A stretch of 64,000 bases of DNA from Marinobacter antarcticus. GTDB lineage: Bacteria > Pseudomonadota > Gammaproteobacteria > Pseudomonadales > Oleiphilaceae. The translations under genes were made by a program, and so were the position numbers. Below the pieces are notes generated by a model. The model had not been told where the DNA came from and ran no database searches. It saw only the letters and a list, made by a program, of their open reading frames with translations. Positions 7,855 to 15,589 of the stretch are shown one piece after another. The first letter of the stretch is position 1; each line of letters starts with the position of its first letter. The stretch covers positions 19,684-83,683 of the forward strand of contig NZ_DRGY01000049.1 of the NCBI RefSeq assembly GCF_011049865.1, written 5' to 3'.

Positions 7855-8701
7855 GGACAGGCGTCCACTGGTCAGCGCCACCACGGGCAAGCAGGCTCCC
7901 GTTTGCCGTGCCCACCACAAGTCCTTGTGACGGCGAGAAGGCAAGGGCTGTTACGGATTGGGGAGTCTTCAGGCTTATCCAGGTTTCGCCACCATCTGCG
8001 CTGTGATGAAGCTGGCCCTCGATCACCGCGTAAACGTTTTCCGGGGCAGCCGGGTCATAGCCAATTGCGGAAACAGTGCCACGCAGGTCTCCCGCATCGC
8101 CCCAGAAGCAAAAACAGTCCATGGACCTTGAGACACCACGGGTAGTAGCTGCAAATAGCCAGCCACTTTCCATGCTGCCGGGCATGTCCGAGTGCAGGAA
8201 TGCCAGCACCGGTTCCGGGGGACCGCTGTCCACTCTAACCCACTTGGCGCCACCGTCCCTGGACCGGAACATGCCATCCTTCCCAAGGTATGCGTAGAGC
8301 GTTCCGGGTTGTGTGGCGTGAGCGGCCATGGCAGTGACCCCGAGATCGGGCAAAGTATCGTTGAGGGACTGCCAGCTCTCACCGGCACTGTCGTACCGCC
8401 ACACGCCCAGCCCCGGACCGGCTACGTAGATGCTTCCATCCGCACCTCTGGCCATGGAGGTGGGTTGAGCCCCCTGGTCGGTTGCCGGTAGCGCGATCTC
8501 GGTCAAAGTTCCGTCTTCAATGGCAAAGAGATCACTGCCCTGCAGCACCAGGAGGGCGCCTGATGAGCTGATCGTCAGAGAAGTCACTGGTTGGGCGTCG
8601 TCTGCAGATTGGGCTTGAGCCAGCGCTGGCAGCAAGATTGCCAGCGTGAGCAAGCACAACCTCCAGGCCGCCCTGGTCGTAGAATGAACAATCGCTCTCA
8701 T
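7847..8701 (-). CDS. Periplasmic BNR/YCF48-like beta-propeller protein
   Basis: 284 residues from ATG 8701. A signal peptide (hydrophobic 'LCLLTLAILLPALAQA') precedes repeated propeller blades with Asp-box-like 'RSRDGGAKWVRV' and 'HSADGGETWISL' motifs, as in sialidase-type and Ycf48 photosystem assembly proteins. It lacks the catalytic residues needed to call it a sialidase, so a scaffold or assembly role is more likely. It carries a Cys pair in 'DCFCFWGD' (near 200), unusual for a propeller and possibly metal-binding. A longer start at 8758 would overlap the DUF411 gene. It sits 10 bp after that gene, in one transcript. Confidence 0.82.
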   Translation of the reverse strand: MRAIVHSTTRAAWRLCLLTLAILLPALAQAQSADDAQPVTSLTISSSGALLVLQGSDLFAIEDGTLTEIALPATDQGAQPTSMARGADGSIYVAGPGLGVWRYDSAGESWQSLNDTLPDLGVTAMAAHATQPGTLYAYLGKDGMFRSRDGGAKWVRVDSGPPEPVLAFLHSDMPGSMESGWLFAATTRGVSRSMDCFCFWGDAGDLRGTVSAIGYDPAAPENVYAVIEGQLHHSADGGETWISLKTPQSVTALAFSPSQGLVVGTANGSLLARGGADQWTPVHE

Positions 8702-8711
8702 GGGTCCAGCC

Positions 8712-9224
8712 TCAATAATCGTTGTGTTCGCGGAACACGCTTTGCTGGCCGTTGGCACGGAAGGCGATGACCTGGTAATCCTCCTTCTTGCCGGTTTCCA
8801 TGCCGGGGCTGCCCTGAACCATGCCGGGCACCGAAAGCCCTAATGTATTGAACTGGGGGTTTTCCAGGTAAGCGACAATATCATCTGCTGGCACATGCCC
8901 CTCAATCACCACGTCACCGATCAACGCGGTGTGGCAGGAAGCCATTTCACGCGGCACGCCATATTGCTGCTTGATCTCGTTAATATTGTCGGTTTCTATA
9001 ATGGTGGTCTCAAAGCCATTGGCCTTAAGATGTTCAGCCCAGGACTGGCAGCAGCTGCAACTGGGGCTCTTATAGATTGTGATGGCCGGACCAGATGTGT
9101 CAGCGGCGGCCATAGAGGTCGATGATTCGGTGGGTTCATCAGCCTGCATCGCCAGAGTGGTGGCGCCGGCGGCGAGAACGATGGCGGCCACACCGGTATA
9201 CAGGGCAAGCTTTTTGGTCTTCAT
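8712..9224 (-). CDS. DUF411 metal-binding periplasmic protein (CopG-like)
   Basis: 170 residues with an N-terminal signal or anchor (5-25). The DUF411 thioredoxin-like core is plain: 'YKSPSCSCCQSW' with Cys56, Cys58 and Cys59, then 'MASCHTALIGDVVIEGHVPADDI', which carries the conserved Cys-His and 'EGHVP'. Proteins of this family occur in copper resistance loci; the CopG member binds a small copper cluster and is thought to interconvert Cu(I) and Cu(II). It is the first gene of the leftward set with the BNR protein, cytochrome c and CcdA, which could be its redox partners. An inverted repeat lies upstream at 9292-9308. Confidence 0.92.
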   Translation of the reverse strand: MKTKKLALYTGVAAIVLAAGATTLAMQADEPTESSTSMAAADTSGPAITIYKSPSCSCCQSWAEHLKANGFETTIIETDNINEIKQQYGVPREMASCHTALIGDVVIEGHVPADDIVAYLENPQFNTLGLSVPGMVQGSPGMETGKKEDYQVIAFRANGQQSVFREHNDY

Positions 9225-9291
9225 AGTAAATCCTCGATTGGTTTGGTCATGATCAGCACAAGGCCCGTGACGAACGAAAGCACGGATCTTT

Positions 9292-9308
9292 TTACAAAAT
9301 CGTTGTAA
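9292..9308. promoter_or_regulatory. Inverted repeat upstream of the DUF411 operon
   Basis: TTACAA-N5-TTGTAA, perfect 6-bp arms, about 70 bp before the DUF411 start codon and in the only non-coding gap ahead of this leftward operon. The spacing and position suit an operator. The MerR-type dyad seen at 9923 is absent here, so a different regulator would be needed. Confidence 0.45.
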
Positions 9309-9358
9309 GAAATAACGTCAATGACTTTGCCTCAATGGGCAAAAATACGAGTTACAAC

Positions 9359-9742
9359 TCAGGAGTGGTGTTCTGGAGGGGGCGTAGTAGAGGCCAGGAA
9401 CGGATCCTGATAAAGGGCCGCTCGGGCGGTCAATACCGGCTGGGAGCCGGTATCGGTTAAGCCTATGGATTTCTCAGGTAAGAGAGCGAAGCTGACGTTG
9501 ACGCCACATTTGCTCAGCCCGCTGACGCTCGGACAGACCATATCCGGGACTGAGGCACAACTATCTTCAGTGTCTGATGAGGAGTTGGCGTTTTCAACCT
9601 GGGCTATCATCATGGAACCACAATCTGTCCTCTCAGCACTCACTTGGCTGTCCGCTATGTTGGCCATAGCTAACGCCGGCCCGCTTATCACCATAAGCAG
9701 TGATAGCAGCGCAGAAATGAATTGGCGGGTCGTTGCGGTCAT
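9359..9742 (-). CDS. Hypothetical exported four-cysteine protein
   Basis: 127 residues from ATG 9742 (a start at 9760 is also possible). Signal peptide 'FISALLSLLMVISGPALAMA' is followed by a short domain with four cysteines: one in 'TDCGSMM', then 'DSCASVPDMVC' and 'SKCG'. I do not recognise a named family, though small exported Cys/Met proteins like this (compare DUF2946-type) are common in copper islands. The gene at 11706 encodes a second small four-Cys exported protein. Both lie beside oxidative-folding genes, so disulfide formation or metal binding is plausible. It is divergent from merR. Confidence 0.62.
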   Translation of the reverse strand: MTATTRQFISALLSLLMVISGPALAMANIADSQVSAERTDCGSMMIAQVENANSSSDTEDSCASVPDMVCPSVSGLSKCGVNVSFALLPEKSIGLTDTGSQPVLTARAALYQDPFLASTTPPPEHHS

Positions 9743-9919
9743 CCTGATCTCAAGCACCAAGCAGTGAAGGTTCGAGGCTGTGACACACAGCTCGTCTTTG
9801 AGTTCACCAAATCCTAGCAGTTTTTTATTTCAATGACACGACTACTTCGGTGTCTGAATTAGTGAGGCAAATTCATTCTGGCGTTTATGATTTTTCAATT
9901 ACGAGTCGTTCAAAAGCTA

Positions 9920-9950
9920 TTGACCTTAAAGTTAACTTTAAGGTTATGGT
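9920..9950 (+). promoter_or_regulatory. MerR-type promoter/operator before merR
   Basis: The -35 box TTGACC (9920-9925) and -10 box TATGGT (9945-9950) are 19 bp apart, the over-long spacer typical of MerR-activated promoters. Between them lies a perfect 22-bp palindrome (9923-9944) with arms ACCTTAAAGTT and AACTTTAAGGT. The site is 38 bp before merR, so the regulator probably controls its own operon. A second copy is at 16201. Confidence 0.9.
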
Positions 9951-9987
9951 TACGGCAGTGATTGATGACTCAGCTTAAGGTGAATGA

Positions 9988-10389
9988 ATGAAAACGTTCA
10001 ATATCGGCGAACTCTCTGCCCAAAGTGGCGTGGCCAGTCATGCGATTCGCTTCTACGAGCGGGAAAATCTCATGCCCGATCCTGCGCGAACCCAATCCAA
10101 TTATCGCCGTTACCCCGAGGATGCGATCGCCAGGCTGCAGTTCATCATCCATGCCAAGCAATGGGGTTTCACTCTTGAGGAGATTCGTGAACTCCTGATG
10201 CTCCAGGATGCCAATGGTGACCGTGCAGAGGCCAAGCGCATTGCGAGCGAGCAACTGGAAAAGATCCGGCACCAGATCCAGAGTCTCTCCCGTATCGAGG
10301 CGGTTCTGTCGAAAACGCTGGAGGAATGTTCAGGGGAGGGTCCTATGGACGGTTGCCCGATCGTCGAGGCCATTGCCCAGGAAAGGTAG
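9988..10389 (+). CDS. MerR family metal- or redox-responsive transcriptional activator
   Basis: 133 residues. The winged helix-turn-helix starts 'MKTFNIGELSAQSGVASHAI' with 'RFYEREN' as in the family, followed by a dimerisation helix (about 75-110). The C-terminal loop has Cys114 and Cys123 ('ECSGEGPMDGCPI'), resembling the copper-sensing pair Cys112/Cys120 of CueR, but without CueR's later Cys-Cys-His-His tail. There is no cysteine near residue 79, where ZntR and MerR have one, so a monovalent metal such as Cu(I) or Ag(I), or thiol chemistry, seems likelier than Zn or Hg. It presumably binds the dyads at 9923 and 16204. Confidence 0.9.
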   Translation: MKTFNIGELSAQSGVASHAIRFYERENLMPDPARTQSNYRRYPEDAIARLQFIIHAKQWGFTLEEIRELLMLQDANGDRAEAKRIASEQLEKIRHQIQSLSRIEAVLSKTLEECSGEGPMDGCPIVEAIAQER

Positions 10390-10461
10390 TGCGCCCGTTT
10401 ATCGTTGGGATGAACTGATCCACGAGATGCTGGATTGGTTGCGCGGAGGAGCAAGGTCAGG

Positions 10462-10578
10462 ATGCAAAAAATAGAGATTGGTATTGAAGGAATGTCCTGC
10501 GCGTCGTGCGTAAGTCGCATTGAGCGGGCTCTCACGACTCAGCTCGGTGTCTCGGCAGCACAAGCCAACGTTTCATGA
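10462..10578 (+). pseudogene. copA: Truncated CopA-type heavy-metal-associated domain
   Basis: A 38-codon frame: 'MQKIEIGIEGMSCASC' then 'VSRIERALTTQLGVSAAQAN', then stop. This is the first part of an HMA domain, with the metal site M-S-C-A-S-C, as found at the N-terminus of Cu(I)-exporting P1B ATPases. The domain normally runs to about 68 residues, and here it is cut off after the second strand, with nothing of the ATPase following. It is most simply a remnant left by a deletion of a copA gene that once lay in this operon; translation as a mini-peptide is possible but would not fold as an HMA domain. It sits between merR and the small membrane protein gene. Confidence 0.8.
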
Positions 10579-10609
10579 CAGACCTGGCACACAGCACCAG
10601 GAGATTAAC

Positions 10610-10795
10610 ATGATGACAAGTGATGCATGCGTGTTTGGAATGGCGGGAATGGGATTGATATCCCTTTTGCTCATCGTCGCCCTTGTGCTTGGCGTTGCTG
10701 CCCTCGTCAAGTACCTGTTCTTCAGTAAGAAAAATTATTCTGGAAGTGCGAGGAAGAACGCCAGAGGGGATCATGAACACCACTCTGAAACGTAA
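10610..10795 (+). CDS. Small membrane protein, 61 aa
   Basis: ATG 10610 follows GGAG by 6 bp. One membrane segment ('LISLLLIVALVLGVAALVKYLFF', about 17-39) is followed by a charged tail ending 'HEHHSET', with three His that could touch metal. The N-terminal part has a single Cys7 and several Met. No family recognised. It overlaps the next gene by 23 bp, so the two are probably made together. Confidence 0.6.
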   Translation: MMTSDACVFGMAGMGLISLLLIVALVLGVAALVKYLFFSKKNYSGSARKNARGDHEHHSET

Positions 10796-11522
10796 CAGCC
10801 ATTGGGAACCACCGGCAAATGAGGGAATCAGGTTGAGCGTAAAAACAAAGGTGGCCGGGGTCCTGCTCCTGCTGATCGTCTTTGCAGCGATCTACTGGAT
10901 ACTGCTGGAGACGGGAGCGCTTGCCACAGTGACCAACAAAGTTGCGTTGCGGGAATGGATCGATCAACTCGGCTATTGGGGGCCGGTGGGCATCATCGGC
11001 CTGATGATCATGGCCATCGTCCTGAGCCCGATTCCCAGCGCCCCGGTCGCCATGGTCGCCGGGGCGGTTTATGGTTCCTTCTGGGGGACGGTGTTCGTGG
11101 TTGTCGGGGCTGAGGCCGGTGCGCTGATAGCTTTCGCCATTGCCCGATCCCTGGGTTACGACGTTATACATCGCTGGAGTCGGGTGCGCCCGGTGTTGAA
11201 CTGGCTAGGCAAGGACCGCTCTCAGGGTACTTTGATGCTAATTATTTTTGCATCAAGGCTGGTGCCCTTTATCTCCTTCGATGCGGTTAGCTATGCAGCG
11301 GGCCTGACACCGCTCGCTTTCTGGCGCTTCGTAGTCGCAACGCTGGCCGGTGTTATTCCGGCGGCCTATTTGATTACAGCATTTGGCGGATTGCTCATGG
11401 CGTCCGAGTCAGGGCTGGTGACGATAGTGCTGATTCTCGTCAGCGGCATTACCCTGTTGCCGGTTGTTGCGAAGCTGTTTTTTTCTCGACGCATAGGGCG
11501 TAAGAGCGTGCTCGAACAATAA
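10773..11522 (+). CDS. TVP38/TMEM64 family membrane protein (DedA/VTT superfamily)
   Basis: 249 residues from ATG 10773, which has GAGGGG upstream; the frame stays open further left but would overlap most of the small gene before it. About six hydrophobic segments, with the VTT-domain signature around 'SPIPSAPVAMVAGAVYGSFWGT' (positions 89-110 here, split for clarity at 'AGAVYGSFWG') and 'FASRLVPFISFDAVSYAAGL'. Members are putative lipid scramblases or transporters; in islands they often accompany mercuric reductase or thiol redox genes, though none is found directly next to it here. It belongs to the merR transcript. Substrate unknown. Confidence 0.88.
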   Translation: MNTTLKRNSHWEPPANEGIRLSVKTKVAGVLLLLIVFAAIYWILLETGALATVTNKVALREWIDQLGYWGPVGIIGLMIMAIVLSPIPSAPVAMVAGAVYGSFWGTVFVVVGAEAGALIAFAIARSLGYDVIHRWSRVRPVLNWLGKDRSQGTLMLIIFASRLVPFISFDAVSYAAGLTPLAFWRFVVATLAGVIPAAYLITAFGGLLMASESGLVTIVLILVSGITLLPVVAKLFFSRRIGRKSVLEQ

Positions 11523-11705
11523 AGTTTTGAGGAACTTATGCGCGCATGTCCAGTCTCAATTGACCGACGGGCCAGAGTGGAAAGACGAGGACGAGTCGTT
11601 TCTGTCTGCTTGGCGATGCCCACTGATTTGGGTTAGGGTGCTACGTGTTTCTCTACATGTGAAAGACACTTCATTCAGTTGTTCTGAAATCGGGATATTG
11701 ACACG

Positions 11706-12035
11706 ATGAAGAAGCGGTTTTTGGGATTAGCAGCAATGCTGCTCGTAGCTTCTTTCCTTTTTTCACAGGGAACTGCTGCGACCTCTTTTGAGGTGGAGCC
11801 CATGGCTGAGACTTGTGTTCTTTTGCTAGATGGCCCGGCGATGTCTGACTGCGCCATGCTGCAGGTTCAGGGTAGCTGTAGCGGCACGTGCCTTTCTTCC
11901 TATGTCACCAGATCTGTAATTCCGGATTTGCCACTATTATCGCTCTCTCCATACCCCAAGGCCTATTCTTCTCATTCCGGCCGTGTACTTTCAGGGCCAG
12001 ACCCCTTTCCTCCGAAGTATTCATCAACCTTTTGA
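11706..12035 (+). CDS. Hypothetical exported four-cysteine protein
   Basis: 109 residues with a signal peptide ('FLGLAAMLLVASFLFSQGTA'). The mature part holds four cysteines in 'ETCVLL', 'SDCAML' and 'GSCSGTC', then a proline-rich C-terminus. No family recognised. The arrangement is similar in kind, though not clearly homologous, to the exported Cys protein at 9359-9742. The ribosome site is weak ('GGGATATTGACACG'). It sits between the TVP38 gene and dsbG, so it may be a substrate of the disulfide enzymes that follow or a metal-binding protein. Confidence 0.6.
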   Translation: MKKRFLGLAAMLLVASFLFSQGTAATSFEVEPMAETCVLLLDGPAMSDCAMLQVQGSCSGTCLSSYVTRSVIPDLPLLSLSPYPKAYSSHSGRVLSGPDPFPPKYSSTF

Positions 12036-12165
12036 ACCGTTGATCGCCTGGGGTTCCCGCGTCGAGCGACTGTCGTTCGACCTTGAGCGGTATACCGCCA
12101 CGTAGTCAGTCACCCCTGACGGTTTTATTGCCTGATGAATACCTAAAAATGGGAACCTACTTGTG

Positions 12166-12984
12166 ATGTCATTCTATTTGGAACACCCCGCGCAGCGCAT
12201 TGCCATGCTTTGCCGTAGGCTTTCGATGACACTATTTTTGAGTTTGATTGCGACCTTGGTAACTGCGGCACCAACGATGGATCCGGGAATCAGCGCTCTC
12301 CAGGAAAAAGTCGGTTTTACGGTGATCGAACGCTTCTCCACGCCAGCGGACGGCGTAACCGGGTATGTTGTAAAGGGTCGGGATGGAAAAGCCGGAATAG
12401 TCTATGGCCTCGGTGACTACATTCTGTCCGGCGCGCTTTTGGAGAGTAACGGCAACGATCTGACCCGCCAATATGCCGCACGCTATATTCCGAAGCCGGC
12501 GTATGCCTCGGTTGCAGAGCAGCTTTCGCGGGATACCCACTTGGTGAGCGAGGGCGGGAAGGGTGCCCCCGAGGTATACGTATTCGCGGATCCCAATTGC
12601 ATTTTCTGTCACAAGTTCTGGCAGCAGACCCGGAACTGGGTATCGGAGGGGAAAGTCAGGTTGCACTGGGTCATGGTTGGTTTTCTCAAGCCCTCCAGCC
12701 AGGGCCTGTCTGCGGCAATCATGAGCGCAGAGGACCGAGCCGGCGCGCTGCAGGCGTTTGAAGAGAATTTCGGCAAGAGCGGTAACGGCAGCGGAGTTTC
12801 TGAACTCACCCCCATCCCGGCTGACCTCCAGGAGGCGCTCGGACAACACAGCCAGTGGATGGTCGAATTGGGTTTCAATGGAACACCAGGGCTACTGTTC
12901 AAGAACACGAGCGGCCAATGGCGAGGCCAGACAGGTGTGCCCAAGCAGGAAGCGCTGGGCAGGATGCTGGGAATCACTGAGTAA
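12166..12984 (+). CDS. dsbG: Thiol:disulfide interchange protein DsbG
   Basis: About 272 residues: signal sequence, an N-terminal dimerisation domain, and a thioredoxin-fold domain with the redox pair Cys145-I-F-Cys148 in 'ADPNCIFCHKFW' and the cis-Pro loop 'NGTPGLLF' near the C-terminus. DsbG is a periplasmic disulfide isomerase/reductase that keeps single cysteines reduced in E. coli. Its CXXC dipeptide, Ile-Phe, differs from the usual Pro-Tyr. DsbG must be kept reduced by DsbD, and the next two genes supply exactly that in split form. GTG 12163 directly before the ATG is an alternative start. The gene overlaps the next one in a TAATG arrangement. Confidence 0.92.
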   Translation: MSFYLEHPAQRIAMLCRRLSMTLFLSLIATLVTAAPTMDPGISALQEKVGFTVIERFSTPADGVTGYVVKGRDGKAGIVYGLGDYILSGALLESNGNDLTRQYAARYIPKPAYASVAEQLSRDTHLVSEGGKGAPEVYVFADPNCIFCHKFWQQTRNWVSEGKVRLHWVMVGFLKPSSQGLSAAIMSAEDRAGALQAFEENFGKSGNGSGVSELTPIPADLQEALGQHSQWMVELGFNGTPGLLFKNTSGQWRGQTGVPKQEALGRMLGITE

Positions 12985-14174
12985 TGGATCAGCTTCCCTT
13001 TTTGCTCATCGCCGGCCAGATCCTTATGGCGATTGTGGCAGGTTTGCTGCTGAACTTGACGCCCTGCGTTCTGCCCGCGATTCCCATCAAGATCCGGACC
13101 ATTCTGCGGGAGGCTGGCAGTCAGCGGTCACACCGTATACTGGCTGCACTGGCATTCACAGCCGGAACACTGACCTTTTTCCTGACGCTGGGCGGCCTGA
13201 CCGCACTGCTGCAGTGGAATTGGGGTACCTTGTTCCAGTCGACGGTCTTCGTCGCCATCCTGGTTGCGCTGCTGGTCGGGTTTGCGATGGTCACCTGGCT
13301 GGACCTGCCGATTCCGATTCCCACGTTTGCCGCTACGATGCACGGCAGGCGTTACTTTGAAGCTTTCGTGTCGGGTCTGTTGAGTGCCATTCTGGCTGCA
13401 CCTTGCGCCGGGCCTTTCCTGGGTGGCGTTCTGGCCTTTGCCGTTACACAACCGGCACCAGTGATCATGGGAATATTTGTCAGTATCGGGCTGGGACTGT
13501 CTCTACCCTACGCCGTGCTGATGCTCAAACCCGAGTGGCTGAGTCGAATACCCAGGACCGGTCCCTGGACTCTGGCTATTCGTGAATCGCTTGCGCTGGT
13601 TTTGCTGGCTGCTGCCGTCTTTTTCAGCGCGAGCCTCGTCCCCAAGGCGGTTTACCCATGGCTATGGTCAGCCTGGCTGGCTTTTGTCCTCATCTGGGGT
13701 ATCCGCCGCTTCATCCAGGGTAGCGGAGCCGTGCGTGTGATCGCCGCGACGGCATCAGGCCTCGCGCTTACGACAGTGGTGGTTTTCGCAGGGCCTGCAG
13801 ATAATGATGAGGGCGGGCTGGCCTGGCAACCCTACTCAGCGCAACTCCTGAAAGAAACACAAGCCCGGGGCGATCCCCACTTGCTGGAGTTCACCGCGGA
13901 CTGGTGCATTAACTGCAAAGTACTGGAACGCACGGTGTATCAGGAGCCCGCTGTAGCCGAAGCCGTGCGGCGCGCCAACATGGTGCCCATACAGGTCGAT
14001 GTGACAGCGAGTGATTCTGAAAAGGACGCATTGTTGACTGCGATGTCGGGGCAGGCTTTGCCTTTCGCAGCGGTCATCGACGGTGATGGCGTCGTTATCG
14101 CGCGTTTCACGGGTCTCTTTGACACCGACAGCCTGGTCGCAGCCATCAAACGCACCGAAAAATCACAACGTTAG
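12984..14174 (+). CDS. dsbD: DsbD-like: transmembrane electron carrier plus C-terminal thioredoxin domain
   Basis: 396 residues. Membrane part with Cys28 ('NLTPCVLPAIPIK') and Cys141 ('AAPCAGPFLGG'), the DsbD beta-domain pair, then a periplasmic thioredoxin domain with Cys308-I-N-Cys311 ('FTADWCINCK'), the gamma domain. The N-terminal alpha domain that passes electrons to DsbC/DsbG is missing and seems to be made by the next gene instead. The start ATG overlaps the dsbG stop (TAATG), so expression is coupled. It should move electrons from cytoplasmic thioredoxin to the periplasm, serving DsbG and perhaps TlpA and SCO encoded downstream. Confidence 0.92.
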   Translation: MDQLPFLLIAGQILMAIVAGLLLNLTPCVLPAIPIKIRTILREAGSQRSHRILAALAFTAGTLTFFLTLGGLTALLQWNWGTLFQSTVFVAILVALLVGFAMVTWLDLPIPIPTFAATMHGRRYFEAFVSGLLSAILAAPCAGPFLGGVLAFAVTQPAPVIMGIFVSIGLGLSLPYAVLMLKPEWLSRIPRTGPWTLAIRESLALVLLAAAVFFSASLVPKAVYPWLWSAWLAFVLIWGIRRFIQGSGAVRVIAATASGLALTTVVVFAGPADNDEGGLAWQPYSAQLLKETQARGDPHLLEFTADWCINCKVLERTVYQEPAVAEAVRRANMVPIQVDVTASDSEKDALLTAMSGQALPFAAVIDGDGVVIARFTGLFDTDSLVAAIKRTEKSQR

Positions 14175-14190
14175 ACACTGGAGATGAATC

Positions 14191-14784
14191 ATGGTGACCC
14201 GACCCAAAGCATTGCTAGCCAGCGTAGCGGTTCTACTGATCGCAACCGGGGCCGCATTCATGTTGATCGATACCAATCCTGGAAGTGCCACCAGCACTAT
14301 CCAGACTGCACCGGGCAGTTCTTCAGTCCCGGTTCCGGCTGCCCGTACGGGGCTGGCGAGTTCTTCCGATAAGGTGCGCCTGAAAGTTGTTGAAGGGAAT
14401 AAAGCATTGGCTGATGATACCGGGGAAATTCTTCTGACACTGGACATTCAGCCGGGTTGGCATGTGAACGCCAATCCGGCGTCCATGGAATTCCTGATTC
14501 CCACCGTCGCCAGCTCTTCAGTCAACGGCGAGTTGCTTGAGATTCAGACCCGGTATCCACGCGGTCGGGTCAGCGACATTACGCTTGGTGACATTGCTCT
14601 CGAAGTATACGACGACGACGCGAACATTCGGCTGTTGCCCGACGAAAAACAGACAGCCATGTTGAAAGAAGCAGGTAAGCTCGACATGACGGTACGAGTA
14701 CAGGCCTGCAGTGACGAGGGCGTGTGCCTGGCACCGGCTGACCTGCCTCTTACCCTGAATCTGAACGATACCAACACACAATGA
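14191..14784 (+). CDS. Stand-alone DsbD N-terminal (alpha) domain, membrane-anchored
   Basis: 197 residues. An uncleaved-looking anchor (7-26) and a Ser/Thr/Ala linker precede an immunoglobulin-like domain: 'ILLTLDIQPGWHVNANPASM' near 80-100 and 'VQACSDEGVCLAPADLPL' near 170-187. Cys173 and Cys179 are spaced as in the E. coli DsbD alpha domain (Cys103/Cys109, C-X5-C), with 'CLAP' in place of 'CYPP'. In ordinary DsbD this domain is fused in front of the membrane domain; here it follows the beta-gamma gene by 16 bp as its own protein. It should take electrons from the thioredoxin domain at 12984 and reduce DsbG. Confidence 0.85.
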   Translation: MVTRPKALLASVAVLLIATGAAFMLIDTNPGSATSTIQTAPGSSSVPVPAARTGLASSSDKVRLKVVEGNKALADDTGEILLTLDIQPGWHVNANPASMEFLIPTVASSSVNGELLEIQTRYPRGRVSDITLGDIALEVYDDDANIRLLPDEKQTAMLKEAGKLDMTVRVQACSDEGVCLAPADLPLTLNLNDTNTQ

Positions 14785-14827
14785 CCCCAGGGTTTTCTTC
14801 CAAAATGGAATCAAACGGAGAACAACT

Positions 14828-15532
14828 GTGAATAACATAATAAGAGTATTCCTGATTTCCGTGGTTGCCTTGGGGAGCCTCAAGGCTTATGCCCACTCCA
14901 TGGAGGATGTTGAAGCGGCGCTAAATGAAAAAGAACGGTATGCTCAGTTTGTCGATCAACCAGCCCCTCCGTTTAAGCTGACCGAAAGCGACGGAAAAGC
15001 CCTCTCCCTGGCGGATTTAAAAGGCAAAACCGTTGTGCTCAATTTTCTCTACACGCGCTGTACGGAGGCCTGCCCTTTGCACATGAACCTGATCCGGCAG
15101 TTGCAGACCGGGGTAGAAGACGAGGGGCTGATCAAAGAGGTGGTCTTCATCACCATCGCCACGGATCGCGAGGACGTCGCCGGGACCCGGGATAACATGC
15201 GCGCTTATGGCAAAAATTTCGGCCTCAACCCCGGCAACTGGCACTTTCTCTACCGGGCCAGCGACGAACCGCCCGGGTTGACGTCGGAGCTTGCCCAAGC
15301 TTACGGCGTTCGATTCACGGACACGGGAGACGGAGTCCAGGTACATGGTGTAGTCACTCACGTGATCGATCCAGAAGGACGGATGCGTGCCCGTTTTCAC
15401 GGTTTAAAATTCCAGCCTGAACATCTGATGGCCTATCTCAAGGCCATCGCCATAGGCCCCAATGCTGCAACTGATGAGGGGTTCTGGAGCCGACTGCACA
15501 CGCGTATTGAAGGCCTGATGCAGAGCAAGTAG
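14828..15532 (+). CDS. SCO1/SenC family copper chaperone
   Basis: 234 residues with a signal peptide (1-22) and a thioredoxin-like fold carrying the copper site: Cys78 and Cys82 ('YTRCTEAC') and His178 ('VTHVIDPEG'). SCO proteins deliver copper to the CuA centre of cytochrome oxidase, or act as thiol-disulfide reductases that prepare that site. No oxidase gene is near, so a copper-linked or redox role within this island is more likely. The central insert 'GLNPGNWHFL' is common in the family. A C-terminal extension of about 40 residues follows the fold. A ribosome site 'ACGGAGAAC' precedes the GTG/ATG area; ATG-equivalent start at 14828. Confidence 0.9.
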   Translation: MNNIIRVFLISVVALGSLKAYAHSMEDVEAALNEKERYAQFVDQPAPPFKLTESDGKALSLADLKGKTVVLNFLYTRCTEACPLHMNLIRQLQTGVEDEGLIKEVVFITIATDREDVAGTRDNMRAYGKNFGLNPGNWHFLYRASDEPPGLTSELAQAYGVRFTDTGDGVQVHGVVTHVIDPEGRMRARFHGLKFQPEHLMAYLKAIAIGPNAATDEGFWSRLHTRIEGLMQSK

Positions 15533-15589
15533 TCCCTGTGGGCAGCAACGAAGCAGGAGACCAACAACCGTTAACGGGAGCAACCTTTG

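Noticed and set aside
7847-8701. Sialidase activity of the BNR-repeat protein
   Set aside because: Only Asp-box-like repeats are present; the arginine triad and nucleophile Tyr of sialidases are not recognisable.
12103-12130. Terminator-like hairpin before dsbG (GTCAG with CTGAC, then TTTTATT)
   Set aside because: Only a 5-bp stem, too weak to call; transcription may continue into dsbG.
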